DNA from: Streptomyces sp. SAJ15
Lineage (GTDB): Bacteria > Actinomycetota > Actinomycetes > Streptomycetales > Streptomycetaceae
Assembly: GCF_007595705.1 (NCBI RefSeq)
Contig: NZ_NISY01000001.1
Location: forward strand, 62,001-126,000
Length of the DNA: 64,000 nucleotides
Reading direction: 5' to 3'
Shown here: positions 39,579 through 49,821 of the stretch, one piece after another
How the letters are laid out: every line of letters starts with the position of its first letter
Position numbering within the stretch: the first letter of the stretch is position 1
Notes under the pieces: generated by a model
Database searches by the model: none
What the model saw: the letters and a program-made list of their open reading frames with translations, nothing else
What the model was told of the DNA's origin: nothing
Position numbers and translations under genes: made by a program

Positions 39579-40589
39579 GTGACCGTCGTCGGGCCCTTCG
39601 GGCTGAGCGTGCGGGACCAGACTCTGGAAGCCGACATCCAGGCCGGACTGGCGGCCGTGGAAGAGGGCCTGCTGGAGGCCACCAAGAGCGACGTCCCGTT
39701 CATCACGGACGCCGCCCAGCACCTGGTTCGGGCGGGTGGCAAGCGGTTCCGGCCGCTGCTGGTGATGCTGGCGGCGCAGTTCGGCGACCCGCACGCGCCG
39801 GGGGTGGTCCCCTCGGCCGTGGTGGTGGAGCTCACGCACCTGGCGACGCTGTACCACGACGACGTGATGGACGAGGCGGAGGTGCGCCGCGGCGTGCCCA
39901 GCGCCAACGCCCGCTGGGGCAACTCGCTGGCGGTGTTGACGGGCGACTTCCTGTTCGCCCGCGCCTCGCACATCCTCGCCGACCTGGGTCCGGAGGCGGT
40001 CCGGATCCAGGCCGAGGCGTTCGAGCGGCTGGTCACCGGCCAGATCCTGGAGACGGCCGGGCCGAGCGACGGGCGCGACCCGATCGACCACTATCTGGAC
40101 GTGATCGCCGGCAAGACGGGCTCGCTGATCGCGGTCTCCGGGCGGTTCGGCGCCATGATGTCCGGCGCCGACGAGGCGATCGTCAACATCCTCACGCAGT
40201 ACGGCGAGCGCCTGGGCACCGCCTTCCAGCTCGCCGACGACGTCCTCGACATCGCCAGCGACAGCCATGAGTCGGGCAAGACGCCGGGCACCGACCTGCG
40301 CGAGGGCATCCCCACGCTGCCGGTGCTGCGGCTGCGGGCCCAGGCCGAGGCGAGCGGCTCCGCCGAGGACCGCGAGCTGTGCCGGATGCTGGACGGCGAC
40401 CTCACGGACGACGCCCTGCTCGCCGAGGTGCTGCGCCGGCTGCGCGTCCACCCGGCGCTGGAGCAGGCGCGGCGCGACACGGTGCGCTACGCGGCCGAGG
40501 CCCGCGCCATGCTGGCCCCGCTGCCCGCCGGTCCGGCCAAGGCCGCGCTGGAGGGCCTGTGTGACGCGGTGGTGCACCGCGCGGGCTGA
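39579..40589 (+). CDS. trans-Polyprenyl diphosphate synthase
   Basis: The 336-residue all-trans prenyl transferase adds isopentenyl diphosphate units to make the long side chain, probably of menaquinone. The first Asp-rich motif is LYHDDVMDEAEVRRG, the second is QLADDVLDIASD, and GGKRFRPLLVM precedes them. Bulky residues before the first motif are small (LATLYHDD), consistent with long-chain products. GTG start; the upstream sequence GGATACGCTGCC may hold a -10. It complements mqnA, mqnC and menG. Chain length (for example C40 or C45) cannot be told from sequence. Confidence 0.92.
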   Translation: MTVVGPFGLSVRDQTLEADIQAGLAAVEEGLLEATKSDVPFITDAAQHLVRAGGKRFRPLLVMLAAQFGDPHAPGVVPSAVVVELTHLATLYHDDVMDEAEVRRGVPSANARWGNSLAVLTGDFLFARASHILADLGPEAVRIQAEAFERLVTGQILETAGPSDGRDPIDHYLDVIAGKTGSLIAVSGRFGAMMSGADEAIVNILTQYGERLGTAFQLADDVLDIASDSHESGKTPGTDLREGIPTLPVLRLRAQAEASGSAEDRELCRMLDGDLTDDALLAEVLRRLRVHPALEQARRDTVRYAAEARAMLAPLPAGPAKAALEGLCDAVVHRAG

Positions 40590-40597
40590 GCCGCGAC

Positions 40598-40614
40598 CCG
40601 GGGCACGGCCCCGG
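40598..40614 (+). terminator. Weak hairpin after the polyprenyl synthase gene
   Basis: CCGGGGC and GCCCCGG form a 7-bp stem with a 3-nt loop just after the stop. Confidence 0.35.
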
Positions 40615-40958
40615 CGGTGCCGACCGGCCCCGGACACCCGCCGCCGCGCCGTTCCGGCCGGGGTGGCACCCGGCGTGCGACCGTCCGGGACACGCGTGTT
40701 GGGGCGCGTGCGACGGGGCTGAGCCCCCGCCGGATGCGTGTGCACGGCATCGGTCCGGTGTCCCCTAGGGGTTCCGCCGCGTGGTGACCCGGCCTCATAC
40801 CGCAGCAGTACACGAAGTTGATCCCGCGGTCTGACGCGTAGGGCGGGCCCGTTTGGTGGGATGAAAGCACCACCACACGGCGGATCGGGCGACAATGGCC
40901 CGAGAGGTGGACGAGTGCAGAGCTGACAACCGCCGCCGACCACGGAGGTAGAGCACCC
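40615..40958. other. Intergenic gap ahead of the LolA-like gene
   Basis: No gene is recognised. It contains the palindrome CCCCTAGGGG (40762-40771) and a TGGTGG-10-CCACCA hairpin at about 40855-40876. A GACAAT element about 45 nt before the LolA-like start could be a -10. Confidence 0.45.
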
Positions 40959-42200
40959 ATGGCACGGATCCGACCGGCACAGGCCCCCGACGACGACTTC
41001 TGGGACGACGAGCGTCCCGTCCGACGTCACAAGGCCGTTCGGTACGCAGTCCCGGCCGCGATCGCCGGCGTGGCCGCGGCCACGATCGGGCTGGTCCCGG
41101 CGCTCGCCGACAGCGGGGACCCCGACCTGCCGAAGATTTCGGCCGAAGAGCTCATCAGCAAGATCGCCGCTTCGGACGCCCAGCGGCTGTCCGGTTCGGT
41201 GAAGATCACCACCGACCTCGGCCTCCCCTCGATGCCCGCGGGCATGAGCCTGGGCGGCGGGGCCTCGGACGACGGGGCGTCGGCCAGCCCCGAGTCCAAG
41301 CTCCCCGAGCTGGCGTCCGGCTCGCACACGCTGCGGGTGGCCGTCGACGGGCCGGAGCGACAGCGGGTGTCGATCCTCGAGGACGCCGCCGAGTACAGCC
41401 TGATCCACAACGCCGGCGAGGTGTGGGCGTACGACAGCGCCAGCAACACGGCCTACCACGCCAAGGCGCCCAAGGAGGCGGCCGACAAGGACGCCGAGGG
41501 CGAGCACGAGCTGCCCGAGGGCCTCCAGGACGCCACGCCCCAGGAGCTGGCCAAGCAGGCGCTGGCCGCCGTGGACGACACCACCGAGGTGTCGGTGGAC
41601 GGCACCGCCAGGGTCGCCGGTCGCGACGCCTACCAGCTGCTCATCGAGCCCAAGCAGAGCGGCTCCACGATCGGTTCGGTGCGCATAGCCGTCGACGCGG
41701 ACAACGGCGTGCCGCTGAAGCTCACCCTGAACCCGAAGAGCGGCGGCAAGGCGGTCGTCGATGTCGGCTTCACCAAGGTCGACTTCGGGAAGCCGGCGGC
41801 GAGCAGCTTCGAGTTCACCCCGCCCAAGGGCGCCAAGGTCACCGAGCAGGACGAGCTGGAGCGCGAGGCCGGGGCGGACGGGGCCGACGGCGCCTGGAGC
41901 AAGGACGCCGCGGCCGACTTCTCCGGGCTGAACGTGATCGGCGAGGGCTGGGGCTCCATCGCCGAACTCAAGCTCCCCGGCGGCGCCCCGGCCCTGCCCG
42001 ACGACGCCGAGCTCTCGGGCGACGAGGGTGCCGCGGCCGACCTCTTCAGCGGCCTGGGCAGCAAGGTCAAGGGGGACTTCGGCTCCGGCACGGTGTTCAG
42101 CACCCGCCTGGTCAACGCCCTGATGACCGACGACGGCAAGGTGTTCGTCGGAGCCGTCGACAAGGACGCCCTGGTCGACGCCGCGAACGCCGCCAAGTAA
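40959..42200 (+). CDS. LolA-like lipoprotein-carrier-fold protein, exported
   Basis: 413 residues. After a charged cytoplasmic start (MARIRPAQAPDDDFWDDE) comes one hydrophobic segment at about 29-50 (VPAAIAGVAAATIGLVPALA), a signal anchor or signal peptide. The outer part begins ISAEELISKIAASDAQRLSG and has the half-barrel beta pattern of the LolA/LppX fold (SGSHTLRVAVDGPERQRVSI, EVWAYDSASNTAYHAKAP, GRDAYQLLIEP). Such proteins carry or sense lipid-like ligands outside the membrane. ATG with GGAGGT upstream. An ABC transporter follows, so the three may form one envelope system. Confidence 0.82.
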   Translation: MARIRPAQAPDDDFWDDERPVRRHKAVRYAVPAAIAGVAAATIGLVPALADSGDPDLPKISAEELISKIAASDAQRLSGSVKITTDLGLPSMPAGMSLGGGASDDGASASPESKLPELASGSHTLRVAVDGPERQRVSILEDAAEYSLIHNAGEVWAYDSASNTAYHAKAPKEAADKDAEGEHELPEGLQDATPQELAKQALAAVDDTTEVSVDGTARVAGRDAYQLLIEPKQSGSTIGSVRIAVDADNGVPLKLTLNPKSGGKAVVDVGFTKVDFGKPAASSFEFTPPKGAKVTEQDELEREAGADGADGAWSKDAAADFSGLNVIGEGWGSIAELKLPGGAPALPDDAELSGDEGAAADLFSGLGSKVKGDFGSGTVFSTRLVNALMTDDGKVFVGAVDKDALVDAANAAK

Positions 42201-42291
42201 CACCGACGAACCGCGTGCGGCGGGGCGCGACCGGGCAGTCCCCGGCCGCGCCCCGCCGCGCCACGAACCGCACCACGACGAAGGAGAGCTC

Positions 42292-43284
42292 GTGGACCAG
42301 CCGTCCGTCGAGGACCCGCCCGTGGCGTCGACCGCCGCGGGCCGCGACGCCGCGGTCGAGACGCGCGGGCTCACCAAGCGGTACCGCGGGGGACAGCTCG
42401 CGGTCGACGCGCTGGACCTGTCCGTGCCCCGCGGCAGCGTCTTCGGGTTCCTCGGGCCCAACGGGTCGGGGAAGACGACCACCATCCGCATGCTGATGGG
42501 GCTCATCGAACCCAGCTCCGGCCGGGCGCGGCTGCTGGGCGAGCCGATGCCACGGGCCGCGCGCAGCGTGCTGCCCCGAGTCGGCGCCCTGATCGAGGGC
42601 CCGGCCCTGTACCCCTTCCTGAACGGCCGGGACAATCTGCTCCGGTTCGACGCCGCCGATCCCACGGCCGACCCGAGCACTCGGGCCGCGCGGGTCGCCG
42701 CGGCGCTGGACCGGGTCGGACTGGCGGCCGCGGCCCGGAAGAAGGCGCGCGCCTATTCGCTGGGGATGAAGCAGCGCCTGGGACTCGCCGCCGCTCTGCT
42801 GCAACCACGGGAACTCCTCATCCTCGACGAGCCGACCAACGGCCTGGACCCGCAGGGCATGCGGGAGATCCGCACCCTGGTGCGGGAGCTGGCCGACGAC
42901 GGCACCACGGTCTTCCTCTCCTCCCATCTGCTGGACGAGATCGAGCAGGTGTGCACGCATGCGGCGGTCATGTCCCAGGGTCGGCTCATCACCCAGGGCA
43001 CGGTCGCCGAGCTCGTGGCCGCCAGCCGCGGACGGCTGGGGGTCACCACCCCGGACCCGGCCGACGCGATCCGCGTCCTCAAGGAGCACGGCGTGACGGA
43101 CCTGGTGGTCGTGGACGACCGGGTCACCGGGGAGCTGCCCACGGCGGACCCGCCGGACCTGGCGGACGTCAACGCCGCCCTGGTACGCGCCGGGGTGCGG
43201 GTGCGGGAATTCGGTACCGAACGGGCCTCGCTGGAGGACGCGTTCGTGGCACTGACGGGGGAGGGCTTCGATGTCGCGGGCTGA
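42292..43284 (+). CDS. ABC transporter ATP-binding protein
   Basis: 330 residues. Walker A GPNGSGKTT, signature YSLGMKQRL (a variant of LSGGQ), Walker B LLILDEPTNGLDP and the switch His in LSSHLLDE. The C-terminal 80 residues (after GTVAELVAASRGRLG) are the usual DrrA/CcmA-type regulatory extension. GTG start with AAGGAGA upstream. It drives the permease encoded next, whose start lies inside this gene (14-bp overlap). Direction of transport is probably export; the substrate is unknown. Confidence 0.93.
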   Translation: MDQPSVEDPPVASTAAGRDAAVETRGLTKRYRGGQLAVDALDLSVPRGSVFGFLGPNGSGKTTTIRMLMGLIEPSSGRARLLGEPMPRAARSVLPRVGALIEGPALYPFLNGRDNLLRFDAADPTADPSTRAARVAAALDRVGLAAAARKKARAYSLGMKQRLGLAAALLQPRELLILDEPTNGLDPQGMREIRTLVRELADDGTTVFLSSHLLDEIEQVCTHAAVMSQGRLITQGTVAELVAASRGRLGVTTPDPADAIRVLKEHGVTDLVVVDDRVTGELPTADPPDLADVNAALVRAGVRVREFGTERASLEDAFVALTGEGFDVAG

Positions 43285-44308
43285 GTCACGGGCTGAGTCA
43301 CGAGTGGGGGCGGGGGCTGAGTCGCGGGCTCGGTCGCGGGTCGATGTGGACGGAGCGGCGGCCGGGGCGGCCCGCCCACCGAAGACCGGCGGGGTCGTCG
43401 GCGGAGAGGCCGGCGGGCCGGGCGGTCGCGGCCCCTCGGGCCCCGCGCGGGTGCGCGCCAACCCCCTCTGGTCACTGGGGCTCTTCCGCAGCGAGTTGGG
43501 TGTGACCTTCCGGCGCTGGCGGACCCTGGCGCTGCTGGGCGTGCTCGCCGCCGTGCCGATACTGGTCGGCATCGCGGTGAAGATCGAGACCAGCGACGGC
43601 GGCACCATCGGCGGGGGCGGCGGGGGAGAGGGCGAGGGCCCGGCCTTCATCGCCCAGGTCACCAACAACGGTCTCTTCCTGGTCTTCGCCTCCCTCGCCG
43701 CGACGCTGCCGGTCTTCCTGCCGATGGCGATCGGCGTCATCGCGGGCGACTCCATCGCCGGTGAGGCCGGTGGCGGAACGCTGCGCTATCTGCTGGTGGC
43801 CCCCGCCGGCCGCACCCGGCTGCTGCTCGCCAAGTTCTTCTCGATTCTGGTCTTCTGCCTGGTCGCCACCTTGGTGGTGGCGGTCACCGCGCTGGCTGTC
43901 GGTGCCGCCTTCTTCCCACTGGGCGAGGTCACCCTGATCTCCGGCACCAGGGTCTCCTTCGGGGACGGACTGCTGCGGGCCATGGGCGTCGCGGGCGTCG
44001 TCGCCGCCTCACTGGTGGGCATCGCGGCGCTCGGCCTGTTCATCTCGACGCTCACCACCAGCGGCATCGCCGCCATGGCGGCGACCGTGGGACTGCTGAT
44101 CACGGTGCAGATCGTGGACACCATCCCGCAGCTGCACGTCGTCCATCCCTACCTCTTCCCGCACTACTGGCTCAGCTTCGCCGACCTGCTGCGCGACCCC
44201 GTCTACTGGGACGAGGTGGTCAAGAACCTCAGCCTCCAGGGGCTGTACGCGGCGGTGTTCGGCTCCGCGGCCTGGGCGCGGTTCACGGCGCGGGACGTCA
44301 ACAGCTGA
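43271..44308 (+). CDS. ABC-2 type permease
   Basis: 345 residues with about six spans between residues 80 and 340, including LALLGVLAAVPILVGIAV near the start and FFSILVFCLVATLVVAV in the middle. The first 65 residues are cytoplasmic and repetitive (SRAESRAESR, SRARSR), Gly/Arg-rich and unlike the rest of the gene. ATG lies inside the end of the ATPase gene; translation is probably coupled. It forms the membrane half of the exporter, next to the LolA-like protein. Confidence 0.88.
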   Translation: MSRAESRAESRVGAGAESRARSRVDVDGAAAGAARPPKTGGVVGGEAGGPGGRGPSGPARVRANPLWSLGLFRSELGVTFRRWRTLALLGVLAAVPILVGIAVKIETSDGGTIGGGGGGEGEGPAFIAQVTNNGLFLVFASLAATLPVFLPMAIGVIAGDSIAGEAGGGTLRYLLVAPAGRTRLLLAKFFSILVFCLVATLVVAVTALAVGAAFFPLGEVTLISGTRVSFGDGLLRAMGVAGVVAASLVGIAALGLFISTLTTSGIAAMAATVGLLITVQIVDTIPQLHVVHPYLFPHYWLSFADLLRDPVYWDEVVKNLSLQGLYAAVFGSAAWARFTARDVNS

Positions 44309-44321
44309 CCGGCCCGCGGCG

Positions 44322-44771
44322 CTACTGCACGCAGAACTCGTTGCCCTCGGGGTCGGTCAGCACGCTCCATTCGCCGCCCGGCTCCTTGACGTGTCGGACG
44401 AGCGTGGCGCCCAGCGCCTCCAGCCGTCTCACCTCGGCCTCCCGCTCGCCCGGTGCGCCGTGCAGGTCCAGGTGGAGCCGGTTCTTCACCGTCTTCGGCT
44501 CGGGTACCCGCTGGAAGAGGATGCGCCGTCCCAGACCGGTGCCGGTCTCCGCGTCGAACGGATCGTCCGGGTGCCGCACCGCCACCAGATCCCGCCAGGC
44601 GCGGCGCCCCTCGAACTCGGTGAGCAGGTCCTCGCTGATCGCGCCGTACCCCAGCAGGCGCTCGATCAGCGTGCTGTTGTCCTCCACCACATAGCCGAGC
44701 GCTTCCGCCCAGAAGACGGCCTGCCGGTGCGGGTCCGCCGCGTCGATCACAAGCTTCCAGTGCAGTGCCAT
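44322..44771 (-). CDS. VOC-family (glyoxalase-like) protein
   Basis: 149 residues forming one VOC module of two beta-alpha-beta-beta-beta repeats: WKLVIDAADPHRQAVFWAEALGY at the start, NRLHLDLHGAPGEREAEVRRL in the middle, and WSVLTDPEGNEFCVQ at the end. Likely metal ligands are His in NRLHLDL and Glu in EGNEF. ATG at 44771 gives the normal length, with GGGGGAAGCG ahead. It is divergent from the CGNR regulator gene, 69 bp away, and the operator between could control both. The substrate is unknown. Confidence 0.87.
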   Translation of the reverse strand: MALHWKLVIDAADPHRQAVFWAEALGYVVEDNSTLIERLLGYGAISEDLLTEFEGRRAWRDLVAVRHPDDPFDAETGTGLGRRILFQRVPEPKTVKNRLHLDLHGAPGEREAEVRRLEALGATLVRHVKEPGGEWSVLTDPEGNEFCVQ

Positions 44772-44819
44772 CGCTTCCCCCGTCGGTCGGAGTGTCCGGT
44801 GCACCCCTGACCGGGGCAC

Positions 44820-44840
44820 GTAACCAGTTATAGTGGTTAC
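44820..44840. promoter_or_regulatory. Perfect palindromic operator abutting the CGNR start codon
   Basis: GTAACCA and TGGTTAC are exact inverted repeats with a 7-bp spacer. The ATG of the CGNR gene is the next base. TATAGT (44829-44834) inside the palindrome is a -10 placed for a leaderless transcript. This is an arrangement for tight autorepression, possibly also acting on the divergent VOC gene. Confidence 0.75.
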
Positions 44841-45458
44841 ATGGTCGAGCATGCAATGGGTCTGGTCCTGCACTCACCCGAAGGGGTGCCCTATCACTTC
44901 GACCCGGGTGCCCTGTGCCTGGAGCTGTTGGTCACCGGCGGCCCCGCCGCCTTCGCCCGGTACGAGTCGCTGCACGAGCCCGCGGACCTGGTGGACTGGG
45001 TGACACGCAGCCGACTGCATCCGACGCCCGAGACGGTGGTGACCGCGGCCGACCTGACCGCCGCGCGCCGGTTGCGGGACGCGCTGTGGCGGCTGACCGC
45101 CGACCGGGCGCACGGGCGCGCCGTGAGCCCCGCCGACGTCGCGGTGGTCAACGAGGCCGCCGCGGCGGCGCCGCTGGCGCCCGTGCTCGTGGGCGATGCC
45201 GAGCGCGGCTGGGCGCGGCCCGCGACCGGTGCCCAGGTGCTGTCCACGGTGGCGCGCGACGCCGTCGAGCTGTTCTCCGGGCCGCACGCCCACCGCATAC
45301 GCGAGTGCGGGGCCGATGACTGCTATCTGCTCTTCGTCGACACCTCGCGCCCCGGCCAGCGGCGCTGGTGCTCGATGCGGCGCTGTGGGAACCGGCACAA
45401 GGTGCGCGCCCTGCGCGCGCGCCACCACGGCGTGGACGACGCGACCGAGGAAGGGTGA
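44841..45458 (+). CDS. CGNR zinc-finger regulator (ABATE domain)
   Basis: 205 residues. The N-terminal part to about 145 is the ABATE ligand domain (FDPGALCLELLVTGG, DLTAARRLRDALWRLTADRA). The C-terminal CGNR zinc finger is CGADDCYLLFVD followed by RRWCSMRRCGNRHKVRALRAR, with four Cys ligands and the CGNR box. The group is thought to bind DNA as one-component regulators. ATG directly follows a perfect palindrome containing a -10, so the message is probably leaderless and autoregulated. Confidence 0.92.
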   Translation: MVEHAMGLVLHSPEGVPYHFDPGALCLELLVTGGPAAFARYESLHEPADLVDWVTRSRLHPTPETVVTAADLTAARRLRDALWRLTADRAHGRAVSPADVAVVNEAAAAAPLAPVLVGDAERGWARPATGAQVLSTVARDAVELFSGPHAHRIRECGADDCYLLFVDTSRPGQRRWCSMRRCGNRHKVRALRARHHGVDDATEEG

Positions 45459-45569
45459 CCGAGGAAGTGCGGCCGGGGGACGGCGACCGTGGGAAGCACG
45501 CCCCGGGGAGGGTGACCGAGGGGGCGCGGCCGGGGGACCGGGGGAGGGTGACCGGGCTGGAACGACGCA

Positions 45570-45606
45570 CGCCCGCGGCGCCCGGAGGTGCCGGGCGCCG
45601 CGGGCG
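45570..45606. terminator. Bidirectional terminator between CGNR and M28 genes
   Basis: CGCCCGCGGCGCCCGG and CCGGGCGCCGCGGGCG pair perfectly over 16 bp with a 5-nt loop. Ahead of it (45455-45560) the words GGGTGACCGAG and GCGGCCGGGGGAC are repeated several times. Confidence 0.85.
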
Positions 45607-45663
45607 TTCCCGCGGGCGATGTGCTCACTCAGCCTGATCGGGCCGGCCGGTGCTCGACAGGGC

Positions 45664-47211
<1,548 letters not shown>

Positions 47212-47272
47212 TCAAGACGGGAATCGGACACGGCTTGCCGGATATCGATCCCCACGACGGGTGGGCTGTCCG

Positions 47273-48376
47273 TTAGGGGGCGGTTTGCGATGCCGCGGGG
47301 TCGGCGGTGCCGGTGCCGGTGCCGGTGCCCGTGCCGGTCACGGCCGTGGCGGCGTCCATGGTGGCCGTAGTCGTCCCTGTGGCCGTGGCCGTGGCCGGAG
47401 TCGTGGCCGTAGCCGCCGGCGTCGCGGTCGCGTCGGCGGCGGCCTTGGCCTCGGCCTCCGCCCGGGCCCGTGCCCGTGCCCGCGCCAGTCGCCCCTGCCG
47501 CGCGGTGCGCAGCGCGTCCCAGGTCAGCAGCGTCAGCGCCAGCCACACGAGGGCGAAGCCCGCCCACCGCTCCGGCGGCATCGACTCGTGGAAGACCAGC
47601 AGACCGAGGGCGAACTGGGAGGTCGGGGCGAGGTACTGCATGAGGCCGATCGTCGACAGCGGCAGCCGTACCGCCGAGGCGCCGAAGCAGATCAGCGGGA
47701 CCGCGGTCACCGCGCCCGTGGCCATCAGCAGCAAGGCGTGGCCGACGCCCTCGCCGGCGAAGGTCGTCTCGCCCTGCGCGCCCGTGAACAGCAGGAACGC
47801 GAGGGCGGGCAGGAACTGCACCGAGGTCTCGGCGGCGAAGGACTCCAGTCCGTCCAGCCCGACCTGCTTCTTGACCAGGCTGTACGTCCCGAAGCTGAAG
47901 GCGAGGATGAGCGCGATCCACGGCGGCCTGCCGTATCCCACGGCGAGGACCACCACGGCGACGAGGCCGATGCCCACGGCCGTCCATTGCGCCGGACGCA
48001 GCCGTTCACGCAGCAGCAGCACGCCGAAGCCGATGCTGACAAGCGGGTTGATGAAGTAACCGAGGGACGTCTCGACGACGTAGCCGGAGTTGACGCCCCA
48101 GATGTAGGTGCCCCAGTTGAGGGAGATCACGCAGGCCGCGAGGGCGATGGAGGCCAGGCGCTTGGGCTGCCGCAGCAGCTGGGGTATCCACGACCAGCGG
48201 CGCAGCGCCACGACGATGCCGACGGCCACGATCAGCGACCACACCATGCGGTGGGCGAGGATCTCGGCGGCGCCGGCGGGCTCCAGAAGCGGCCAGTACA
48301 GCGGGAAGAGCCCCCACATGCCGTACGCGGCAAAGCCGTACGCGAGCCCGGCGCGCTGCTCGTTCTGCGGCTTCAC
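47273..48376 (-). CDS. RarD/EamA-family permease with Thr/Ala-repeat tail
   Basis: The 367-residue product has ten spans in the first 300 residues: AYGMWGLFPLYWPLLEPAGA at the start, then NWGTYIWGVNSGYVVETSLGYFINPL, split here as LNWGTYIWGV and SGYVVETSLGYF. This is the RarD signature in the drug/metabolite transporter superfamily. The last 65 residues are cytoplasmic low-complexity, first Arg/Ala-rich and then Ala/Thr and a TGTGTG run coded by hexamer repeats. GTG at 48376 with GGGGAGGA upstream; the longer frame through the palindrome has no RBS. The substrate is unknown; RarD is linked to chloramphenicol resistance only by old naming. Confidence 0.88.
   Translation of the reverse strand: MKPQNEQRAGLAYGFAAYGMWGLFPLYWPLLEPAGAAEILAHRMVWSLIVAVGIVVALRRWSWIPQLLRQPKRLASIALAACVISLNWGTYIWGVNSGYVVETSLGYFINPLVSIGFGVLLLRERLRPAQWTAVGIGLVAVVVLAVGYGRPPWIALILAFSFGTYSLVKKQVGLDGLESFAAETSVQFLPALAFLLFTGAQGETTFAGEGVGHALLLMATGAVTAVPLICFGASAVRLPLSTIGLMQYLAPTSQFALGLLVFHESMPPERWAGFALVWLALTLLTWDALRTARQGRLARARARARAEAEAKAAADATATPAATATTPATATATGTTTATMDAATAVTGTGTGTGTGTADPAASQTAP
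47306..47339. repeat. GCCGGT hexamer tract coding (Thr-Gly)n
   Basis: About five and a half copies of GCCGGT/GCCCGT lie in frame at the end of the permease gene. Hexamer slippage keeps the frame, so only tail length should vary. Confidence 0.8.
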
Positions 48377-48792
48377 ATGTCCTCCCCTGAGCGTGGCAAC
48401 TCGTCGAAGGTAACGCCGTGGACGACTCGTGTCATTTCCGTATCGGAATACGGTCATGACACGTGCGCCGCGCGGCGCGTCGCGCCCCGCCCGATGCGCC
48501 GCGTCAGGAACCAATCACTCCTCCTACGGGGCCGGTTCACGCTCCTGCCCGTACCATCGGCACAACACCCGGGGAACGCAGGACCCGCTGGGGGTCTCGT
48601 GGAGTACGAGAGAACGGGCGGCTGGGCCAGGCGCGGTCGGCGCCCCACCGCCGCCGACACCGTCCCCGCCCCGCGAGGGCACCCGCGGAACGCGGCCTGC
48701 CCGGCCCCCGACCGGACGGGGCGCGCTGCCCCGGGGAGCGGCACCGCCCCGCCGATCCGCGTCGCGGCCCGGAGCGCCCGGGAGGCCCGGTC
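48377..48792. other. Divergent intergenic region between permease and kinase genes
   Basis: A 416-bp gap. It holds a 36-bp palindrome near the permease and GC-rich low-complexity sequence toward the kinase. An open frame in phase with the kinase covers part of it but has no RBS until 48780. Confidence 0.5.
48428..48463. promoter_or_regulatory. 36-bp nested palindrome ahead of the permease gene
   Basis: CGTGTCAT and ATGACACG form the outer arms and CCGTAT and ATACGG the inner arms, all about one centre (48445.5). Fourteen of eighteen pairs match. Its base composition is more AT-rich than its surroundings. It lies 52 nt ahead of the permease start and looks like an operator for a dimeric regulator. 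Confidence 0.6.
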
Positions 48793-49821
48793 GTGACCGA
48801 GCCGCTGCTGCCCTCCGACCCCACCTGGGTCGCCGGCCACCGTCTGCTGGGGCGGCTGGGCGCGGGGGGCATGGGCGTGGTCTACCTCGGCCGTACGCCG
48901 GCCGGAGCGCTGGTGGCGATCAAGGTGATCCAGGCCGAGTACGCGGCCGAGCCGGAGTTCCGGGCCCGCTTCCGCCGGGAGATCGCGGCCGCCCGTCGGG
49001 TGAGCAGCCCCTGGGCCGTGCCGGTCACCGACGCCGACCCGGACGCGGCCGAGCCCTGGTTGGCCACGGTCTTCGTGCCGGGCCCCTCCCTGGCGGAGGC
49101 GGTCGCCGCACACGGGCCGCTGCCCGTACGCAGCGTGCGCGTGCTGGGCAAGCGGCTGGCCCGCGCGCTGGACGCGGTCCACACGGCGGGACTGGTCCAC
49201 CGCGATGTGAAGCCCTGCAACGTGCTGCTGGCCGTGGACGGCCCGCGGCTGATCGACTTCGGTATCGCGCGAGGCTGGGAGAGTCCGCGGACCGAGTCCG
49301 CCGGCCCCGTCCTCGGCACGCCCCTGACCTCGATGACCTCCAACGACGTCATCGTCGGCACGCCGGGCTTCCTGGCGCCGGAACAGGCCGAGGCGCGCGC
49401 CACGGAGGTCGGGCCGGCCAGCGACGTCTTCGCGCTCGGTTGCCTGCTCGCCTACGCGGCGACCGGCCGCCCGCCGTTCGGCACCGGCGGGGTCGACGGG
49501 GTGCTGTACCGCACCGTGCACGGCGCGGCCGACCTCCAGGGCGTGGACGCCCTCGACGGACACCTCGCCGACCTGCTGCGCGACTGCCTGACGAAGGACC
49601 CGGCCCGGCGGCCGACCGCGCGCCGGCTCGACAAGGCGCTGCCCGAGGACGCGCCGCGGGGCGGTGCGAGCTGGCTGCCCGAGCCCCTGGCACGAATGAT
49701 CGCGGAGCGGGCCGCCGAGACGGCGGCGTCGCGGGACGCCGACCCCACCGTCCCCGAGGAGCCGCTTCGCCCGGGCCGACCGAGGCGGCACGGTGCCGGG
49801 CAGGTCGACCCGATCCGGTGA
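48793..49821 (+). CDS. Soluble Ser/Thr protein kinase (Hanks type)
   Basis: 342 residues, nearly all kinase domain: Gly loop GRLGAGGMG near 19, LVAIKVIQA with the ATP Lys, catalytic HRDVKPCNVLL, DFGIARGWE, and GTPGFLAPEQ. The activation loop is longer than usual (RTESAGPVLGTPLTSMTSND). No membrane span or sensor domain follows; the protein ends in a short Pro/Arg tail. GTG at 48793 with GGGAGG 7 nt ahead. The N-terminal half is closely similar to the kinase at 7195 (same GAGGMG and FRARFRRE patterns). No neighbour points to a substrate. Confidence 0.88.
   Translation: MTEPLLPSDPTWVAGHRLLGRLGAGGMGVVYLGRTPAGALVAIKVIQAEYAAEPEFRARFRREIAAARRVSSPWAVPVTDADPDAAEPWLATVFVPGPSLAEAVAAHGPLPVRSVRVLGKRLARALDAVHTAGLVHRDVKPCNVLLAVDGPRLIDFGIARGWESPRTESAGPVLGTPLTSMTSNDVIVGTPGFLAPEQAEARATEVGPASDVFALGCLLAYAATGRPPFGTGGVDGVLYRTVHGAADLQGVDALDGHLADLLRDCLTKDPARRPTARRLDKALPEDAPRGGASWLPEPLARMIAERAAETAASRDADPTVPEEPLRPGRPRRHGAGQVDPIR

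Noticed and set aside
38448..42680. Minus-strand open frame of 1410 codons
   Set aside because: It lies opposite the oxidoreductase, polyprenyl synthase, LolA-like and ABC genes, all with clear families. Composition is Arg/Pro/Ala/Gly without domains; it is a product of high GC.
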